Source of the DNA: Emydura subglobosa | Taxonomy: Eukaryota; Chordata; Testudines; Chelidae | Reading direction: 5' to 3' | Assembly: GCA_007922225.1 (NCBI GenBank) | Contig: ML679954.1 | Coordinates: 24,015,003 to 24,079,002, forward strand | DNA length: 64,000 bases | In this document: positions 24,301 to 36,641 of the stretch, piece after piece | How the letters are laid out: every line of letters begins with the position of its first letter | How positions within the stretch are numbered: the first letter of the stretch is position 1 | Program-made: the position numbers and the translations under genes | Notes under the pieces: generated by a model | Told to the model about the DNA's origin: nothing | Seen by the model: only the letters and a program-made list of their open reading frames with translations | Databases searched by the model: none

Positions 24301-25396
24301 ACTGCATTTTATTTAGGAGTATTTTGGGGTTTTTTTACCTTATTTTTTATTTGTAGGGTATCTTGAAATTCCCAGGCATGAGATATTGTCATGCTCTAAA
24401 AGATTATTACACTGTAGTAGTGGCATAATTCAATGTGACAGCACAAGCAGGAAGCATGATGAATCATACAATGACAAGGCAAGCTTTGAAGTTTTGAGAA
24501 GACAAGTCTCACTAAAACGCATCATTGAAACATGCTTTCCAACTTGGAACATCAAACATTTTCATACCTCTAAAGGTATTTTGGAAAGATATTTTTCCCC
24601 CTGTGGGATCTTGTCATGAGCATTTTTGATATTTAGGTACCCATTTAACTTTTCTTGTGTATTCGTTTCCAGAGACGCAATTCTTTATTTGTTACAGGCT
24701 GTCATCTGACACTAAGAATCATACAGCTGAAAAAACAAAATACATTTTAATAAGTCTTCATGTTTAAACAAATAGAGTGTCAGCAGTAACAAAGTATTTA
24801 CAATGTCTTTAAAATAAAAAAATATACATCAGCATTATCTCTTCTCCTATCTGCCTACCTCCGTGCTTACATAAACAATATATTTCCCTGCATCAGAAAT
24901 AGAGAAGGTATCATTTTAAATTCCTAGTTTGCATTCTAGTAAATGATAAAAACATGAGTGAAATCCACAGCTCAAAATCAGCACCATCCTCAGTTTAGTT
25001 CTGGAATTCTGGAAGCAACTAATCCTGGTTGAAAATAGTAGGATTATATCAAGTTATCATGTCTCTCCATATAAGATCAGACAACAGTAATGAAACAAAG
25101 ATTTATAATTCAACATTAGCTCTCGAAGGCATTATAAAGTTCAAAGAGACTACATAGCTTTGAAACTAAAATTCTGCTCTAAAATTAACAGTATAGATTA
25201 CAAAAGCACAGTCATAATTTTCATTGCAAAAGCAGTACCTCATCCTGGGTTACCGAATAAAGTCTGTGTTATAGAATGTTACCAGCAGAGGTCACTATTA
25301 GCAGAGGAATTAAAAAAAGCCTTCTGTTGTAGCCAGGCATGGAAGTGAAATAAGGTAGAGAAACTTGATTAATTTGTGTTTGGTTTAACTCTATGA
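24301..25396. other. Unclassified sequence
   Basis: AT-rich, nothing recognised. Confidence 0.4.
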
Positions 25397-25492
25397 GGCC
25401 AGATTCTCATTTCAGTTACATCCTTGCAAATGTGGAGTAATTCAAATAATTACCATATTCCATATACCATAACAGAGATGAGAATATGCCCC
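25397..25492. repeat. Palindromic repeat with GGCCAGATTCTCAT ends
   Basis: Starts GGCCAGATTCTCAT and ends ATGAGAATATGCCCC. These are near-perfect inverted termini about 96 bp apart, making this one of the best-preserved members. Confidence 0.7.
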
Positions 25493-26479
25493 AGTATCTC
25501 TGGGAAGCTAAAGATGTAATAGATACCAATTTTGGAACACCCATATGTTATACTATTAACTTGTTACTCCAAAATTTCTTTTCATATGAATAGAAAAAAG
25601 GAAATTACTTCTATTATTTGCTTTGGATCAACCTTTCTGACTGTACTCACAAACTGCGCTTCTGTGATTAGCTAAGCAAATTGACACAATCAAGGGAACA
25701 GCGGGAATGAGTTCCAGTAGGTTTATACTGTTTATTCTTCTCTTTTCTCACATTTAATGTTTGGATCTGCAATTTTGGGGGCCTTTATGTTCATGAAAAA
25801 TCATTAGGGCTATTCCCTGTGTAAATTTACACTGTCAAAGCAATCTTGAAGGTTATGAATATCACTACTTTAAAAGAAAAAATAAGCAGACATACATTGC
25901 TCTGATAAGGTAACAAAGAGCGCATCCTTAAGACTTCGTCTAGCTGAATGGGAGGTGGAGGGGACCTCCTTTACCATTAACATTAGCAAACCATTCTGAA
26001 ACTGAAGGCAATCTGTCATTTTGTGTAAATTCTCTTCTGCTTCTATAAACACAGCCGTAATCAATTAAAGACCTACTTGTGAAGGAGCTATTGTGTGCTG
26101 TTCCATTCAGACATTGCTGAGTTCTCTTTTAGACTGCCTGTGGGGAAACACTGGTAAGGTGATGGGAAAGTTCAAAGTGCCTAACTTTTCAATGTGGATT
26201 TTGTTATTGAGCCTTTTTCTCGCTCCCTCCTCCCCCCTCTCATATGTATCGCTTATCATAGCTAGGGTGTAAAGTGGGTGATGTCTGTATCTGACTGTTT
26301 AATGTTTTTAGCACATTTTATGTGGAGGAGGGTGTAAAAACGTTTAACATTATCTCCCAGCACAATTCCTCGTGTCTTTATGCATAGCCCCAGATCTATT
26401 ATTTGCTCAAAAAAGAATGAATGGGCAAAGTGTTCTTTAGGAATTCCCCATATACAGAAAAATAATATTTGAGACACAC
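25493..26479. other. Unclassified sequence
   Basis: No gene or repeat recognised. Confidence 0.4.
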
Positions 26480-26574
26480 GGGCCTAGTTCTGTTCAGGTT
26501 TCACACCCATATAACCACACTGTCTTCAGTGACATTTCTCCTGATTTACACCATGCAAGACAAGAATTAGGTCC
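26480..26574. repeat. Palindromic repeat, GGGCCTAGTTCTG ends
   Basis: Starts GGGCCTAGTTCTG and ends CAAGAATTAGGTCC with an internal TGTCTTCAGTGACA. Confidence 0.65.
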
Positions 26575-29500
26575 TGGTTATCACATGCTTTCAGGAGGCC
26601 AGGGTTCAATTTCTTGTTGAAAGAAATAGCTCAAACAGATAACTCTGAAGCAAGGCCCAAGCATAATTTTTGTTGGCCCAATTCAACCGTGTAACATGGG
26701 CCCCCTCCCACACACACGCCACAGTCCCTCCTCCCATACATACAATCTCATGAGCCATGAACATTTTTTTCCTCATGGTAATCGGGGTTGCAGCCTGGGC
26801 TGGGCCTCCGGGCCCTGGTAAAGTGTACCCTTAACCCCCACCCCCCATGTGAGGGCCCTGCTCTGAAGAACCAAAATTAAACAGCCTTTGACTTCCTGCC
26901 CCTTCAAATGCCTCGCTCATCTGAGCTGAGGCAACCAGCATGGACAAGGAGTCTTGGGGAAAAACTCCATTCTAGTGTGCTAGTAAACACAGTTCCTCAA
27001 CACTCAGATCAATGAAGGGAAAAAACAGGGTTGAACAGAGAGCTGTAGATCCGTTATTAACACAGAGGCCACATCCTTACTCTAGTTTTACCACGTTTTT
27101 CCTCAGTACTTACTCAAGACAAATTGCCATTAGCTTCAGGAGTCTTGAGGGAGCAGCAAGGTAAAACATTAGAAATGGAGTAAGGACTTCAGCATGGGAG
27201 GCCATTAATTTGTGTGTGTGTCATGGATTAATTTAAAAAACTGTGTCCTGCCAAAAAAGGAATGAGTAATTAATGCATACTTGTGGAAAGAACCATATAA
27301 AAAGGGACAATTAGGCTGGCTGGTTTGTCCAGATGAGGACTTCATTGGGCTCAGAATTCAGGACCAGGTTTGATTCTTCACTACAGAGCCTGGCAGGGGC
27401 TGAAAATATTGGGGGCAGGAGGGGGAATACATGCCTGACCTCCACTGCCCTCTCCTCTCTTGCTTGGTGACCCACGAATGTTAGTGGCCAGTTGCAGAGT
27501 CACTTAAAAGTAGTGAGAAGGACATTTTGACTTGGCAGGAATGGAGAGAAAAAGAGGGGAGATGGAAGAATATTGAGAGCCTTTTCCTATAAAAGTATTA
27601 ATAAAAAAGGAAATAGACTGATCGGCATTTAATATTTTGCCAGTTGCAATTCCTGTGTTTCTACTGATCAAGAGGAAAATGGAGGGCAGCTTTTTCAAGG
27701 GGAAATGCAGTCTACTACAAAAGAGTAGTGTGCTATGCCACTGGAGCTAGCAAACATTCTAAACTTCAATTTTCTCTGACTGACAGCTTTTTGGAGGTTA
27801 TGAGGGAGAGTCTCGGTGTGTAGACCAGCCACGCTGCAGAGGAGGCAGGACACCTTAACTAAATTCATTCATTGCCTTGGGTCTAGAGGGAGTTGCAGGT
27901 TAAAGCTGCCAATTTGATGGTGGTAATGTGGACTCTGCATTAGGGATTTGGCTAAGACTGCCAGAATTCATTCCTGAACTTTAGCAGCCACAAGAAAGTA
28001 TTTTCTGTCATCTGTAATTGATTCAAAGCCAGGTCCCAAAAGGACAAGCTTCCTTTTGAGTACCATCTATATCAGGGTCTAAGGACAAATAATGTTATAA
28101 CATTGGTGTTTTTGTTAGATCACAGGAAAGATCTGAAATGAGAGAGAAAAAGAGTCCAAAAATGCCACACATTACACTCCTGGGTTCTTCTTGATACCTT
28201 ATTTATTAATTTTATTATACTCTGGTCCATACTTTCAGAAAACAGTCACAGGCAGTTTATTGCAACTTGAATTTTTAATGCCAATAATGTGTTACCGTTT
28301 TGAAATTAAATGAGGGTGGAAACAAAACAAAGAGGAAATGCATTTGTGCAAAAAGTACAATTTCCAAAGCTTCAGCTGACTGAGCACAGTACTTATTATC
28401 ATCAGTTCATATTCAGGTCAGATTTCTCCTTCCGTTTGAAAAATAGGTTGAATATCCCTTTGAAAACTTCCTCACTCTCTCTGAAGAATGAGCAAGCTGG
28501 TTACAAGTTCATTATTATTATTAATCATTACTTGGTGTTCCACATTTTAATACATTCCAAAGTTCTGAGTCTCCTGCATCATAGATTAAAGATACTGTGG
28601 CACAGAGGCAGATCCTCCGAACGGATGCAAAAAAGTTAAAATGTGTTATTAGTAGCATCAGTTCATCCTGGCAAAATTCCCAACACATTCTGTAGCAAAT
28701 GTCTCAGAAACCTAAACAGTAGGAAACCTTAGATAGTAAAACTGCTGGTCAGTCCCAGTAGATTCCTACAAGAAAGGTTAGACTGTGTGCTTGTATATCA
28801 CATGGTTTTAAAAAACAAAAAACAAAAAAAAAAAACCCCAAAGTATTCTTTAGCGTCTATTCCCAATTTTCACTTTAAAAATTATTTTTAATGTTCCTGA
28901 AACAGGAGTCATCTGTCAGGCCTTGAATATACATACTGTATCTTTATCTTGTTGTCCTATACAAGTATATTTTATTAGACGCTCCTTTCAAAATACTCAT
29001 TAAACATATAAGCTTATTCACATGAATGCACACAAGTGCTGTGCATGCATGGGACAGAAGCAAGAACAGAGAAACCTATGTCTGGAGGGCTAATCAGCGT
29101 TTGAGCCCAATGGTTTTAGTGGTGAAGGCTTCTTTCTCCTTCCCACCCTCTCAGCAGGGGTAAGCAAAGGAACCCAAGAAGGGTGAGGCCCCGTTAGTAT
29201 AACTGTTCAGTTCTTGAATGAATGTGCCATAGCTTTCACCTAGTAACTGCCTGGCCTTCTCAGGCAGACTCCAAATTCCTGCTGAAATGAAAACTTTTTT
29301 TTCCTGGACTAGGCCTGGCATTCCTTGGAAACAATGGCCCTTTTCAAATAGTTTCTGAAATTTCACAGGTGAAGGGAACAGGGCAGTCATTTGATCCATC
29401 CAAAAGAAGCCTGTTAGTTTTAAAATGTGAAGACAGAGCCTATCATGGAAGCAGAGTCAAAATTGGCTAGTGACAGAAAAGTGCAATCTAGACACACAGC

Positions 29501-30219
29501 TCAGTAAATCCCTGTGAAGTATAAATCAGTTTTAAAGTTTTGTCTTTCAGCTCATGTTGCAGCTCCTTTTTCAAGTTTTTTCAAGCGTGGGCTAAACAGC
29601 CCACAGAGCTCTTGAGACAGGTCTCTAAGTTGTATCACGTGTTTTGGAAAAGCAGCCTTCATGCTTCCTCTAAGCAGGAGTTCACATTGAAAAGTACAAA
29701 TTAAAAGGAACCCATTGCCAGAGCATAGTATTGTACGAGGAAAAATGTTTAAAAGTAAGAACAAAACATGGAGTCAGGCTTTTGAGATATAGTGTTGTGG
29801 TCCTATTTAAAATAGACAACTGTATTATAGAAATGGACATTAGAGAATAGAAATAGACATTATAGAAATGGACTCAAATTAACTAAAAAATGAGCTGTCA
29901 TTCAATATTTTAAAAGCTTAAATCTAAGAAAAAAAGTGCTAAAAAGTCTCCTTGCAAGTCGATAGCACTTTGTCCTCCTTTCAGTGGGGAAAAATGATTT
30001 TAGTAGCGCTTACTGCCCCCAATTCATTTAAATCTCCAACTATGAGGGTGTTAAGGTTGCCAGTTCTGTGAAAAGATGTGCATGAAGCCAAAACACACAC
30101 AGACAGTGTGATAAATAGGCTAAATAGTTGGAACCAACAGCCCATGCGCAGCCATAAATTAGGCAACATACCATCAATATGCCGACAGTGCAACTGGGAG
30201 CATGCTTTCCCAGTTTGAA
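26575..30219. other. Unclassified sequence
   Basis: No exon, RNA gene or named repeat could be supported. The 82-codon minus frame at 29399-29151 was examined and not recognised. 29825-29877 holds three loose copies of AGAAATGGACATT. Confidence 0.4.
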
Positions 30220-30322
30220 TAGACAGATGTGCTAGCGCTGCTGGAGCTAACATGCTAAAAATAGCAAGGTGGCTGGGGGCAGCATGTGTGGCAGTTCAGG
30301 AAACCTGACCAGCCCCCCCTTT

Positions 30323-30335
30323 CCCCCCCCCCCCC
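30323..30335. repeat. Poly(C) run
   Basis: Thirteen C residues directly before the MITE start; length is likely variable. Confidence 0.9.
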
Positions 30336-30579
30336 GGGTATGCCTATGCTGCAATTAAAAACCTGACTGGCTCGTGCCAGTTCACTCAGACTTGGGGGAT
30401 GTTTACTTGCAGTGTAGACATTCAGACTCAGGCTGGAGTCCAGCTCTAGGACCCCGCGAGGTGGGAGGATACTGAATGTGTACACTGCATTTAAACAGCC
30501 CCTAACCCCAAGCCCCACAAGCCTGAGTCAGCTGACATAGGCCAGCTGTGGGTGTCTAACTGCAGTGTAGACATACCCC
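30336..30579 (+). mobile_element. MITE with GGGTATG inverted termini
   Basis: 244 bp. Left end GGGTATGCCTATGCTGCAAT; right end CTGCAGTGTAGACATACCCC, an inverted match with few differences. The interior is itself symmetrical: CTCAGGCTGGAGTCCAGCTC near the centre, and GGCTCGTGCCAG on the left against CATAGGCCAGCT on the right. No coding capacity. Confidence 0.75.
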
Positions 30580-31036
30580 TCGGGTACATACTGGAAGCTA
30601 GTCCAAGACACCAGCATGCTAGCTCAGGCAATGCTAGTATGTGCGTCTGTCTGCTCAAGCTGGGAAGCATGCTTCTCAGCTGCAGCATAGACAGACCCTG
30701 TATGTTGTAGGACATTTTCTTTTCCATAATAAAAACATGACTATAATTAATAGAATCACTGTTACATTGCATAGTAATGACGTTATCTCAGATTCAAAAA
30801 GCTTCCGGGTTTTCTGATTATTGCACGTCAGATTAAATGTGATACCTAGGGCTCCGTTTCAAGGGCAGCAGGTTTCATTTCCCTGGTACTGCATAAGCAG
30901 TATTAGAAATGGGCTCAAGTCTGAGTTATTCTAGACTGAAGATGCATTGTGGGTGAATTAATAGATTAGTTTTGATAAACAGGAGGATAAATTAGAGATC
31001 GGCTAAGTAATTAATATAAAATAAGATGCATGGACA

Positions 31037-33142
31037 TTGTACACACTAACTTTCCTGGTACTGGGAGAAGTTTTGGTATTCTTTTTTAATATCTGGACTG
31101 AAATAGCTATTTACCAGTGTAATAAAGGGGAAATTTGCTTTACTGATGGTTGGTCTCTCTCCTGGCTGTATTTTAAAGAGACCTTATTGAGGGCACAAGA
31201 GCAAACCATCCCGATGTACAGAAAGAATTGCAAATATGGTAGGCGTCCAGCTTGTCTTAACAAAGATGTCCTTGGCGAACTTAAACGCAAAAAAGAAGCT
31301 TACAAGAAGTGGAAGCTTGGTCAGATGACCTGGGAGGATTATATAAACACTGCTCGAACGTGCAGGAATGAAATCAGGAAGGCCAAAGCACAATTGGAGT
31401 TGCAGCTAGCAAGGGACGTGAAGGGGAACAAGAAGGGTTTCTACAGGCATGTTGCCAACAAGAGGAAGATTAGAGAAAATGTGGGCCCCTTAGAGAATGA
31501 GGGAGGCGACCTAGTGACGGAGGATGTGGAGAAAGCTGAGGTACTCAATGTCTTTTTTGCCTCTGTCTTCACAGACAAGATCAGCTCTCAGACTGCTGCA
31601 CTGGGTGGCACAGAATGGGAAGGAGGCAAACATCCCACAGTGCTGAAGGAACGGGTCCAAGACTATTTAGAAGGATTGGACATTCACAAGTCCATGGGGC
31701 CAGATGCAATGCACCCGAGGGTGCTGAGGGAGTTGGCTGAGGTGATTTCAGAGCCGTTGGCTATTATCTTTGAAAGCTCGTGGGAACAGGGGGAGGTCCC
31801 TGACGACTGGAAAAAAGCAAATATAGTGCCCATCTTCAAAAAAGGGAGGAAAGAGGATCCAGGGAACTACAGACCAGTCAGCCTCACCTCAATCCCTGGA
31901 AAAATCATGGAGCAGGTCCTTAAGGAATCCATTTTAAGGCACTTGGAGGAGAGGAAGGTGATCAGGAACAGTCAACACGGATTCACTAAGGGAAAGTCAT
32001 GCCTGACCAACCTGATTGCTTTCTATGATGAGGTGACTGGCTCTGTGGATGTAGGGAAGGCCTTGGATGTGATATACCTTGACTTTAGCAAAGCTTTTGA
32101 TACTGTCTCACACAGTATTCTTATCAGCAAGTTAAAGAAGTATGGGTTGGATGAATGGACTATAAAATGGATAGAGAACTGGCTAGAGTATAGGGCTCAA
32201 CAAGTAGTGATCAATGGCTCCATGTCTAGCTGGCAACCGGTCACAAGCGGAGTGCCCCAGGGGTCAGTCCTGGGGCTGGTTTTGTTCAACATCTTTATTA
32301 ATGATCTGGAGGATGGGGTAGATTGCACCCTCAGCAAGTTTGCGGACGACACTAAGCTGGGGGGAGTGGTAGATACCCTGGAGGGTAGGGATAGGATACA
32401 GAGTGACCTAAACAAACTGGAGGATTGGGCCAAAAGAAATCTAATGAGGTTCAACAAGGACAAGTGCAGAGTCCTCCACTTAGGAAGGAAGAATCCCATG
32501 CACAGCTATAGACTGGGGACCGACGAGCTGGGCAGCAGCTCTGCAGAAAAGGATCTGGGGGTAACGGTGGATAACAAGCTGGATATGAGTCAGCAGTGTG
32601 CCCTGGTTGTCAAGAAGGCTAATGGCATATTGGGCTGCATTAGGAGGGGCATTGCCAGCAGGTCATGGGAAGTGATTATTCCCCTCTATTCGGCATTGGT
32701 GAGGCCGCATTTAGAATATTGTGTCCAGTTTTGGGCCCCCCACTACAAAAAGGATGTGGACAAGTTGGAGAGAGTGCAGCGGAGGGCAACCAAAATGATT
32801 AGGGGGCTGGAGCACAGGACTTATGAGGAGAGGCTGAGGGAACTGGGCTTGTTTAGTCTGCAAAAGAGAGGAGTGAGGGGGGATTTGATAGCGGCCTTTA
32901 ACTACCTGAAAGGGGGTTCCAGGGAGGACGGGGCTAGGCTGTTCTCGGTGGTGGCAGATGACCGAACAAGGAGCAACGGTCTCAAGTTGCAGGGCGGGAG
33001 GTCTAAGTTGGACATTAGGAAAAAGTTTTTTACTAGGAGGGTGGTGAAGCACTGGAATGGGTTACCTAGGGAGGTGGTGGAATCTCCATCCTTAGAGGTT
33101 TTTAAGGTGAGGCTTGACAAAGCCCTGGTTGGAATGATATAG
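31037..33142 (+). CDS. CR1 ORF2, partial: reverse transcriptase and C-terminal domain
   Basis: An open frame of 701 codons, of which about the first 38 are flanking sequence read through by chance. The rest is the CR1 retrotransposon polymerase, which copies element RNA at a nicked chromosomal target. Landmarks (residues): [15 protein letters not shown] 219-233; GNYRPVSL 276-283; [11 protein letters not shown] 347-357 (first catalytic Asp 349); GVPQGSVLG 405-413; FADDTKL 435-441 with both catalytic Asp (437, 438; nucleotides 32345-32350). The C-terminal part has the [18 protein letters not shown] motif near 673-690. The APE-type endonuclease that normally precedes RT is absent because of 5' truncation. 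After GSVLG the sequence reads LVLFN where PVLFN is usual, a possible damaging change. No host promoter is evident; the frame is probably not translated. Confidence 0.93.
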   Translation: MYTLTFLVLGEVLVFFFNIWTEIAIYQCNKGEICFTDGWSLSWLYFKETLLRAQEQTIPMYRKNCKYGRRPACLNKDVLGELKRKKEAYKKWKLGQMTWEDYINTARTCRNEIRKAKAQLELQLARDVKGNKKGFYRHVANKRKIRENVGPLENEGGDLVTEDVEKAEVLNVFFASVFTDKISSQTAALGGTEWEGGKHPTVLKERVQDYLEGLDIHKSMGPDAMHPRVLRELAEVISEPLAIIFESSWEQGEVPDDWKKANIVPIFKKGRKEDPGNYRPVSLTSIPGKIMEQVLKESILRHLEERKVIRNSQHGFTKGKSCLTNLIAFYDEVTGSVDVGKALDVIYLDFSKAFDTVSHSILISKLKKYGLDEWTIKWIENWLEYRAQQVVINGSMSSWQPVTSGVPQGSVLGLVLFNIFINDLEDGVDCTLSKFADDTKLGGVVDTLEGRDRIQSDLNKLEDWAKRNLMRFNKDKCRVLHLGRKNPMHSYRLGTDELGSSSAEKDLGVTVDNKLDMSQQCALVVKKANGILGCIRRGIASRSWEVIIPLYSALVRPHLEYCVQFWAPHYKKDVDKLERVQRRATKMIRGLEHRTYEERLRELGLFSLQKRGVRGDLIAAFNYLKGGSREDGARLFSVVADDRTRSNGLKLQGGRSKLDIRKKFFTRRVVKHWNGLPREVVESPSLEVFKVRLDKALVGMI

Positions 33143-33231
33143 CTGAGGTTAGTCCTGCTTTGAGCAGGGGGTTGGACTAGATGACCTCCTGAGGTCCCTT
33201 CCAACTCTAATATTCTATGATTCTATGATTC
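31150..33231 (+). mobile_element. CR1 LINE, 5'-truncated, well preserved (sense)
   Basis: Begins around 31150, in the linker ahead of the RT domain, and runs without a frameshift to the CR1 3' terminus. After the ORF2 stop at 33140-33142 there is an 89-bp tail with GGGGGTTGGACTAGATGACC, then CCTTCCAACTCTAATATTCT and the diagnostic octamer repeat ATTCTATG. No target duplication is evident, as usual for CR1. The endonuclease and ORF1 are missing, so it was dead on arrival but is young compared with the other copies here. Confidence 0.93.
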
Positions 33232-33640
33232 ATACTGAAACCTAGTGTTTTACTACCAGACAGACACACACTCTCATAGCGCTGGTCTCTTAGTCATTCA
33301 CGGATTGCCTGGGAATTGATTCATTTTTTAAGGCTTTCAGCAAATTCCACAGAGAAATAAATCTTCCAGATCAGGCTTCACCAATCATGTAAAGTTGGAT
33401 TCTCCCCCCTTTTTTTCCCTATAAATACCAACATTAAAATAAAAATGTAATTGGATTCCCTCACTTTCTACAATAAACAATGTGTCAAAACTGGGCTCCT
33501 TCACCTTGGAATAAAGCTATCTTCCTCTGGTTTCCACCCTCAGCCCAACCCTTATGCTCTTCTCTGACAAAATGAACTCTTCTAGCCCCAAACACATTCC
33601 TGACATCATTTCATCCCACATTACCACCACAAGTTATGGT
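33232..33640. other. Unclassified sequence between two CR1 copies
   Basis: No recognisable feature. Several T-rich and AATAAA strings, none with context. Confidence 0.4.
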
Positions 33641-35420
33641 GGTTTGGGATGACTTGTTCTTGACAAATCCATGCTGGCAATTCCTTATAACCTTATCTCT
33701 AGGTGCATATAAATTGATCATTTAATAGTTTGTTCCAGTATTTTTCTAGGTATCCAAGCTAGGCTGACTGGTCTATAATTCCCCGGATTCTCTTAGGTAC
33801 TGTTTGCCCTTCTCTAGTGCTCTGGGATCTCACACATCCTCCAGGATGCATTAAATATCTCAGCTTTCTTGGTGTCGTCACCAATTATTTGCTCTCCATC
33901 ACCACTAAGTAGAGGACCTACCCTTTCCTTCATCTTTCTCCAGTTCCCAACTGGTTTAAAAACCTCTTCTTATTGCCTTTTATGTCCCTTGCTAGTTGTA
34001 ACTCATTTTATGCCTTAGCCTTCTCAATTTTGTCCCTACATGCTTGTGCTATTCTCTTTTGTATGGCTCCTTAGCAGTTTGTCCATATTTCCACTTTTGG
34101 AGCATTTCTTTTTCATGGTCAGGTCACTAAAGAGCTAAGATAGCAAAAAGCCACAGTGGCCCTATTTTTTCCTTTGCATGAGGATTGTTTACAGTTGTGC
34201 CTTTAATATGGTCTCTTTGAGAAACCACTAGCTCTCTTGCTTTCATTTTTTCCCCTCAGATTTTCTTTCTAGGGGACCTTATCTACCATTTTTCTTAGTT
34301 TGTCAAAGTTTGCTTTTTTTAACGTCTATTGTCCTTATTCTGCTACTCTCACTCCTCCCATTCCATAGAAACATTAAATCGATCATTTCATGATCGCTTT
34401 CACTGAAAGTACCTTACATCCTCAGATTTGCTACCAAATCCTCCATTACTAGCAGGTCTTGTGTTTTGTATATTTCTGTTATTTGTTCTAGAAATGCCCC
34501 ATCTATCTCTTCTTCCTTATTTTGTGGTCTATAATAGACACTTACCATAACATCACCCCTATTTTTACCCCTTTTATTTTTACCGAGACTGATATCCCAG
34601 TCACCTCCCTCTGAACCACAGAACAATGTCTATGTATTCTTGATGTGTAATGCAACCCCCCCTCCCTTTTTATCCTGCCTGCCTTTTCTGCTACTAATAC
34701 TTCCAGTTCTTCCTGTTTATTCCCCATACTCCTTGCATTCATATATAGACATCTAAGATGCTGAGCAGATTCCACCACTGAATTCCCTCTAGGAACCTAC
34801 TGTAGTTTTCTGCACCACCTCCCCCAACATCTAGCCCTCTCTGAAGGTTTTTTTTATGATTTGCTGTGGGCTTTTTTTCCACTTGTCCTCTTTCAACCTA
34901 GCTTAAAGCCCTTCTCACTAGGTTAGCGAGTCAGTGTGAGAAGATACACTTCCCCTTCTTGCTCAGGTGGACCTCCTCTCTTCACAGCAGCCCTCCGTCC
35001 TGGAACATCCTCCCCAAGATCAAGGAAGCCGAAGCCCTCCCATCAATACCATCTAAGCATTCACCTCCAGAATGTTTGTCCATGCTTGGGCCATTGCATG
35101 CAATTGCAAGAATGGACAAGACCACCACCTGCCACCCAACCCTTTCACTCTTGCTCATGGAGCCTTGTAGTTTCTGCTAATCTGCTTGGGTTCATACCAG
35201 GCAGTATCATGAGTGCCTAGATGAATGAGCAGTAGAGGGTCCTGATCAGAGGGATGGATGAGCCCCAGCAACCTTTTGTAATGTCTTGCACGCAGGATCC
35301 AGGCAGGCACCACACCTCCAGGAACATTATGTCAGGTCAGGAGTTGGAAGCTTCTATCCCTCTCAGAAGGGAGTCCCTGACCAGCACCACCTTTCATCTC
35401 CTCTGTTTTTATCATGAGGT
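33641..35420 (-). pseudogene. CR1 LINE fragment: ORF1 esterase, endonuclease, start of RT (antisense)
   Basis: An internal piece lacking the RT core and 3' end. Read on the minus strand, it first shows the end of ORF1 with SGNH-esterase blocks: LLLIHLGTHDTA (GTHD at 35217-35206) and, about 240 bp on, VHLSKKGKCIF (catalytic-type His at 34969-34967) followed by LANLVRRAL. Then comes the ORF2 endonuclease: MNARSMGNKQEELE at 34737-34696 and VYYRPQNKEEEIDGAF within 34626-34414. The expected GDFN block reads MEDLVAN. Finally an RT N-terminal remnant reaches the left end near GACAAATCCATGCTGG. Stops and frameshifts make it inactive. The subfamily differs from the 55.0-59.1 kb copy, which has GTSS where this one has GTHD. 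Confidence 0.8.
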
Positions 35421-36641
35421 TTCTTTAAGTCAGGGGAATGTTAGCTCATATTATCCTATTGATCACTACTGTGGTAATAGCTTGTGAGTTGCAGATGAGG
35501 GAAGAGAAAGATGTGCTAAGTTTTGAAGTCTCCCAGATAAAATAGGCAGAAGTAACTGGTTACTTGTACCAACACAGGTAGGTACCAAACCAGTTAGGAC
35601 TCTGTTGTTCAAAAGAGCATATAAACTCCACCAACATACTGGTCAGAAACTCCTGTAGATTACAAAGCATGGAGGTAATTTCTCTGCATCGTATCTACAT
35701 GTACTATATGTATAACAAAAACTTCATTATCCAAATGTAAAGCTCCAGGTTTTCCTAAACAGACTCATGTCCTGAAATTTCTACATATTACATATATTCA
35801 CTACCCAAAAAACTCACTTAATGAAATGTTTTCAGTTTTCCGCATGCCATTTGGATAATAGACTTTGTATTGTAAGTAACTTTTTGCACCATTTTGAATT
35901 TTAATTGCACAGAAGGAATAAGTTGCAATATCTAATGTAGTGCATAGTGGTTTAAGGATCATGCACTAGTTTTACAGAAGAGTATAACATTTTTATAATA
36001 AGCTGATCAGTTGAACAGATGGTTAGATTAATGCCTGTGAGTTCACTGAAAATGGTAGCACTGGACAATACAGTGCAGTATATCCTACGGGATTGCTAGA
36101 TTTATAACAACTTTCCTACCCAGACCCTGCCCCATTCCCTTAATACTTTACTTGTAATACTGTGTTTAAATTAAACAAGTTGCTTGAAAATGCACCAACT
36201 GGCATGATATTAAAAAGCTTAAAAATCTTTCATCCCACATCTGACTACAAACTGCATGTTTTAGGTTGCATCTACACTAGAAAACAACCACTGGCAATTG
36301 AATACAAAGGATAGCAGTGGCCTCAAGACCAATGGTGCAGTGTGTTCACACTAGGAATGCTCTTGCAGTCACAGTTTTGCCCTGCATCAAAACACTGATT
36401 CTTTACCACACCCCTGAAACGCAGGGTTTTTATTGCACATTTCACAGCTCTCTGCAGTGGTGGCTTCTGCAGGATTTTGACCAATCTTTCTGAGAGCCCT
36501 GCAGATCTAGGTGAGAAGTCAGATGTCTCATAACTCTTTGGGCACTGGTACCATTTCCTAGGGCTTTTCTCAAAAGGTGAAAGACCAGTGTGAACTCTTA
36601 GCTCACCAAGGAAAGTTTCTGCTTTATCATCATGAGACTTT
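35421..36641. other. Unclassified sequence
   Basis: A GCATCTACACTAG string at 36269 resembles a MITE terminus, but its partner end was not found. Otherwise nothing recognised. Confidence 0.35.

Larger units (their letters stand above)
30220..30710. mobile_element. MITE cluster
   Basis: The central element (30336-30579) is flanked by further blocks: GAGCTAACATGCTAAAAATA on the left, and on the right CATGCTAGCTCAGGCAATGC with GCTGCAGCATAGACAGACCC. These look like pieces of a second GTCTACAC-type element. Confidence 0.5.

Noticed and set aside
26590..26640. Possible tRNA or SINE box B (AGGGTTCAATTTC)
   Set aside because: No matching box A or cloverleaf-forming sequence upstream.
29151..29399. 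82-codon minus frame with a plausible protein composition
   Set aside because: No family recognised, no splice or start context; kept only as unclassified sequence.
32197..33204. Minus-strand frames of about 100-113 codons within the CR1
   Set aside because: They are antisense shadows of the CR1 RT frame.
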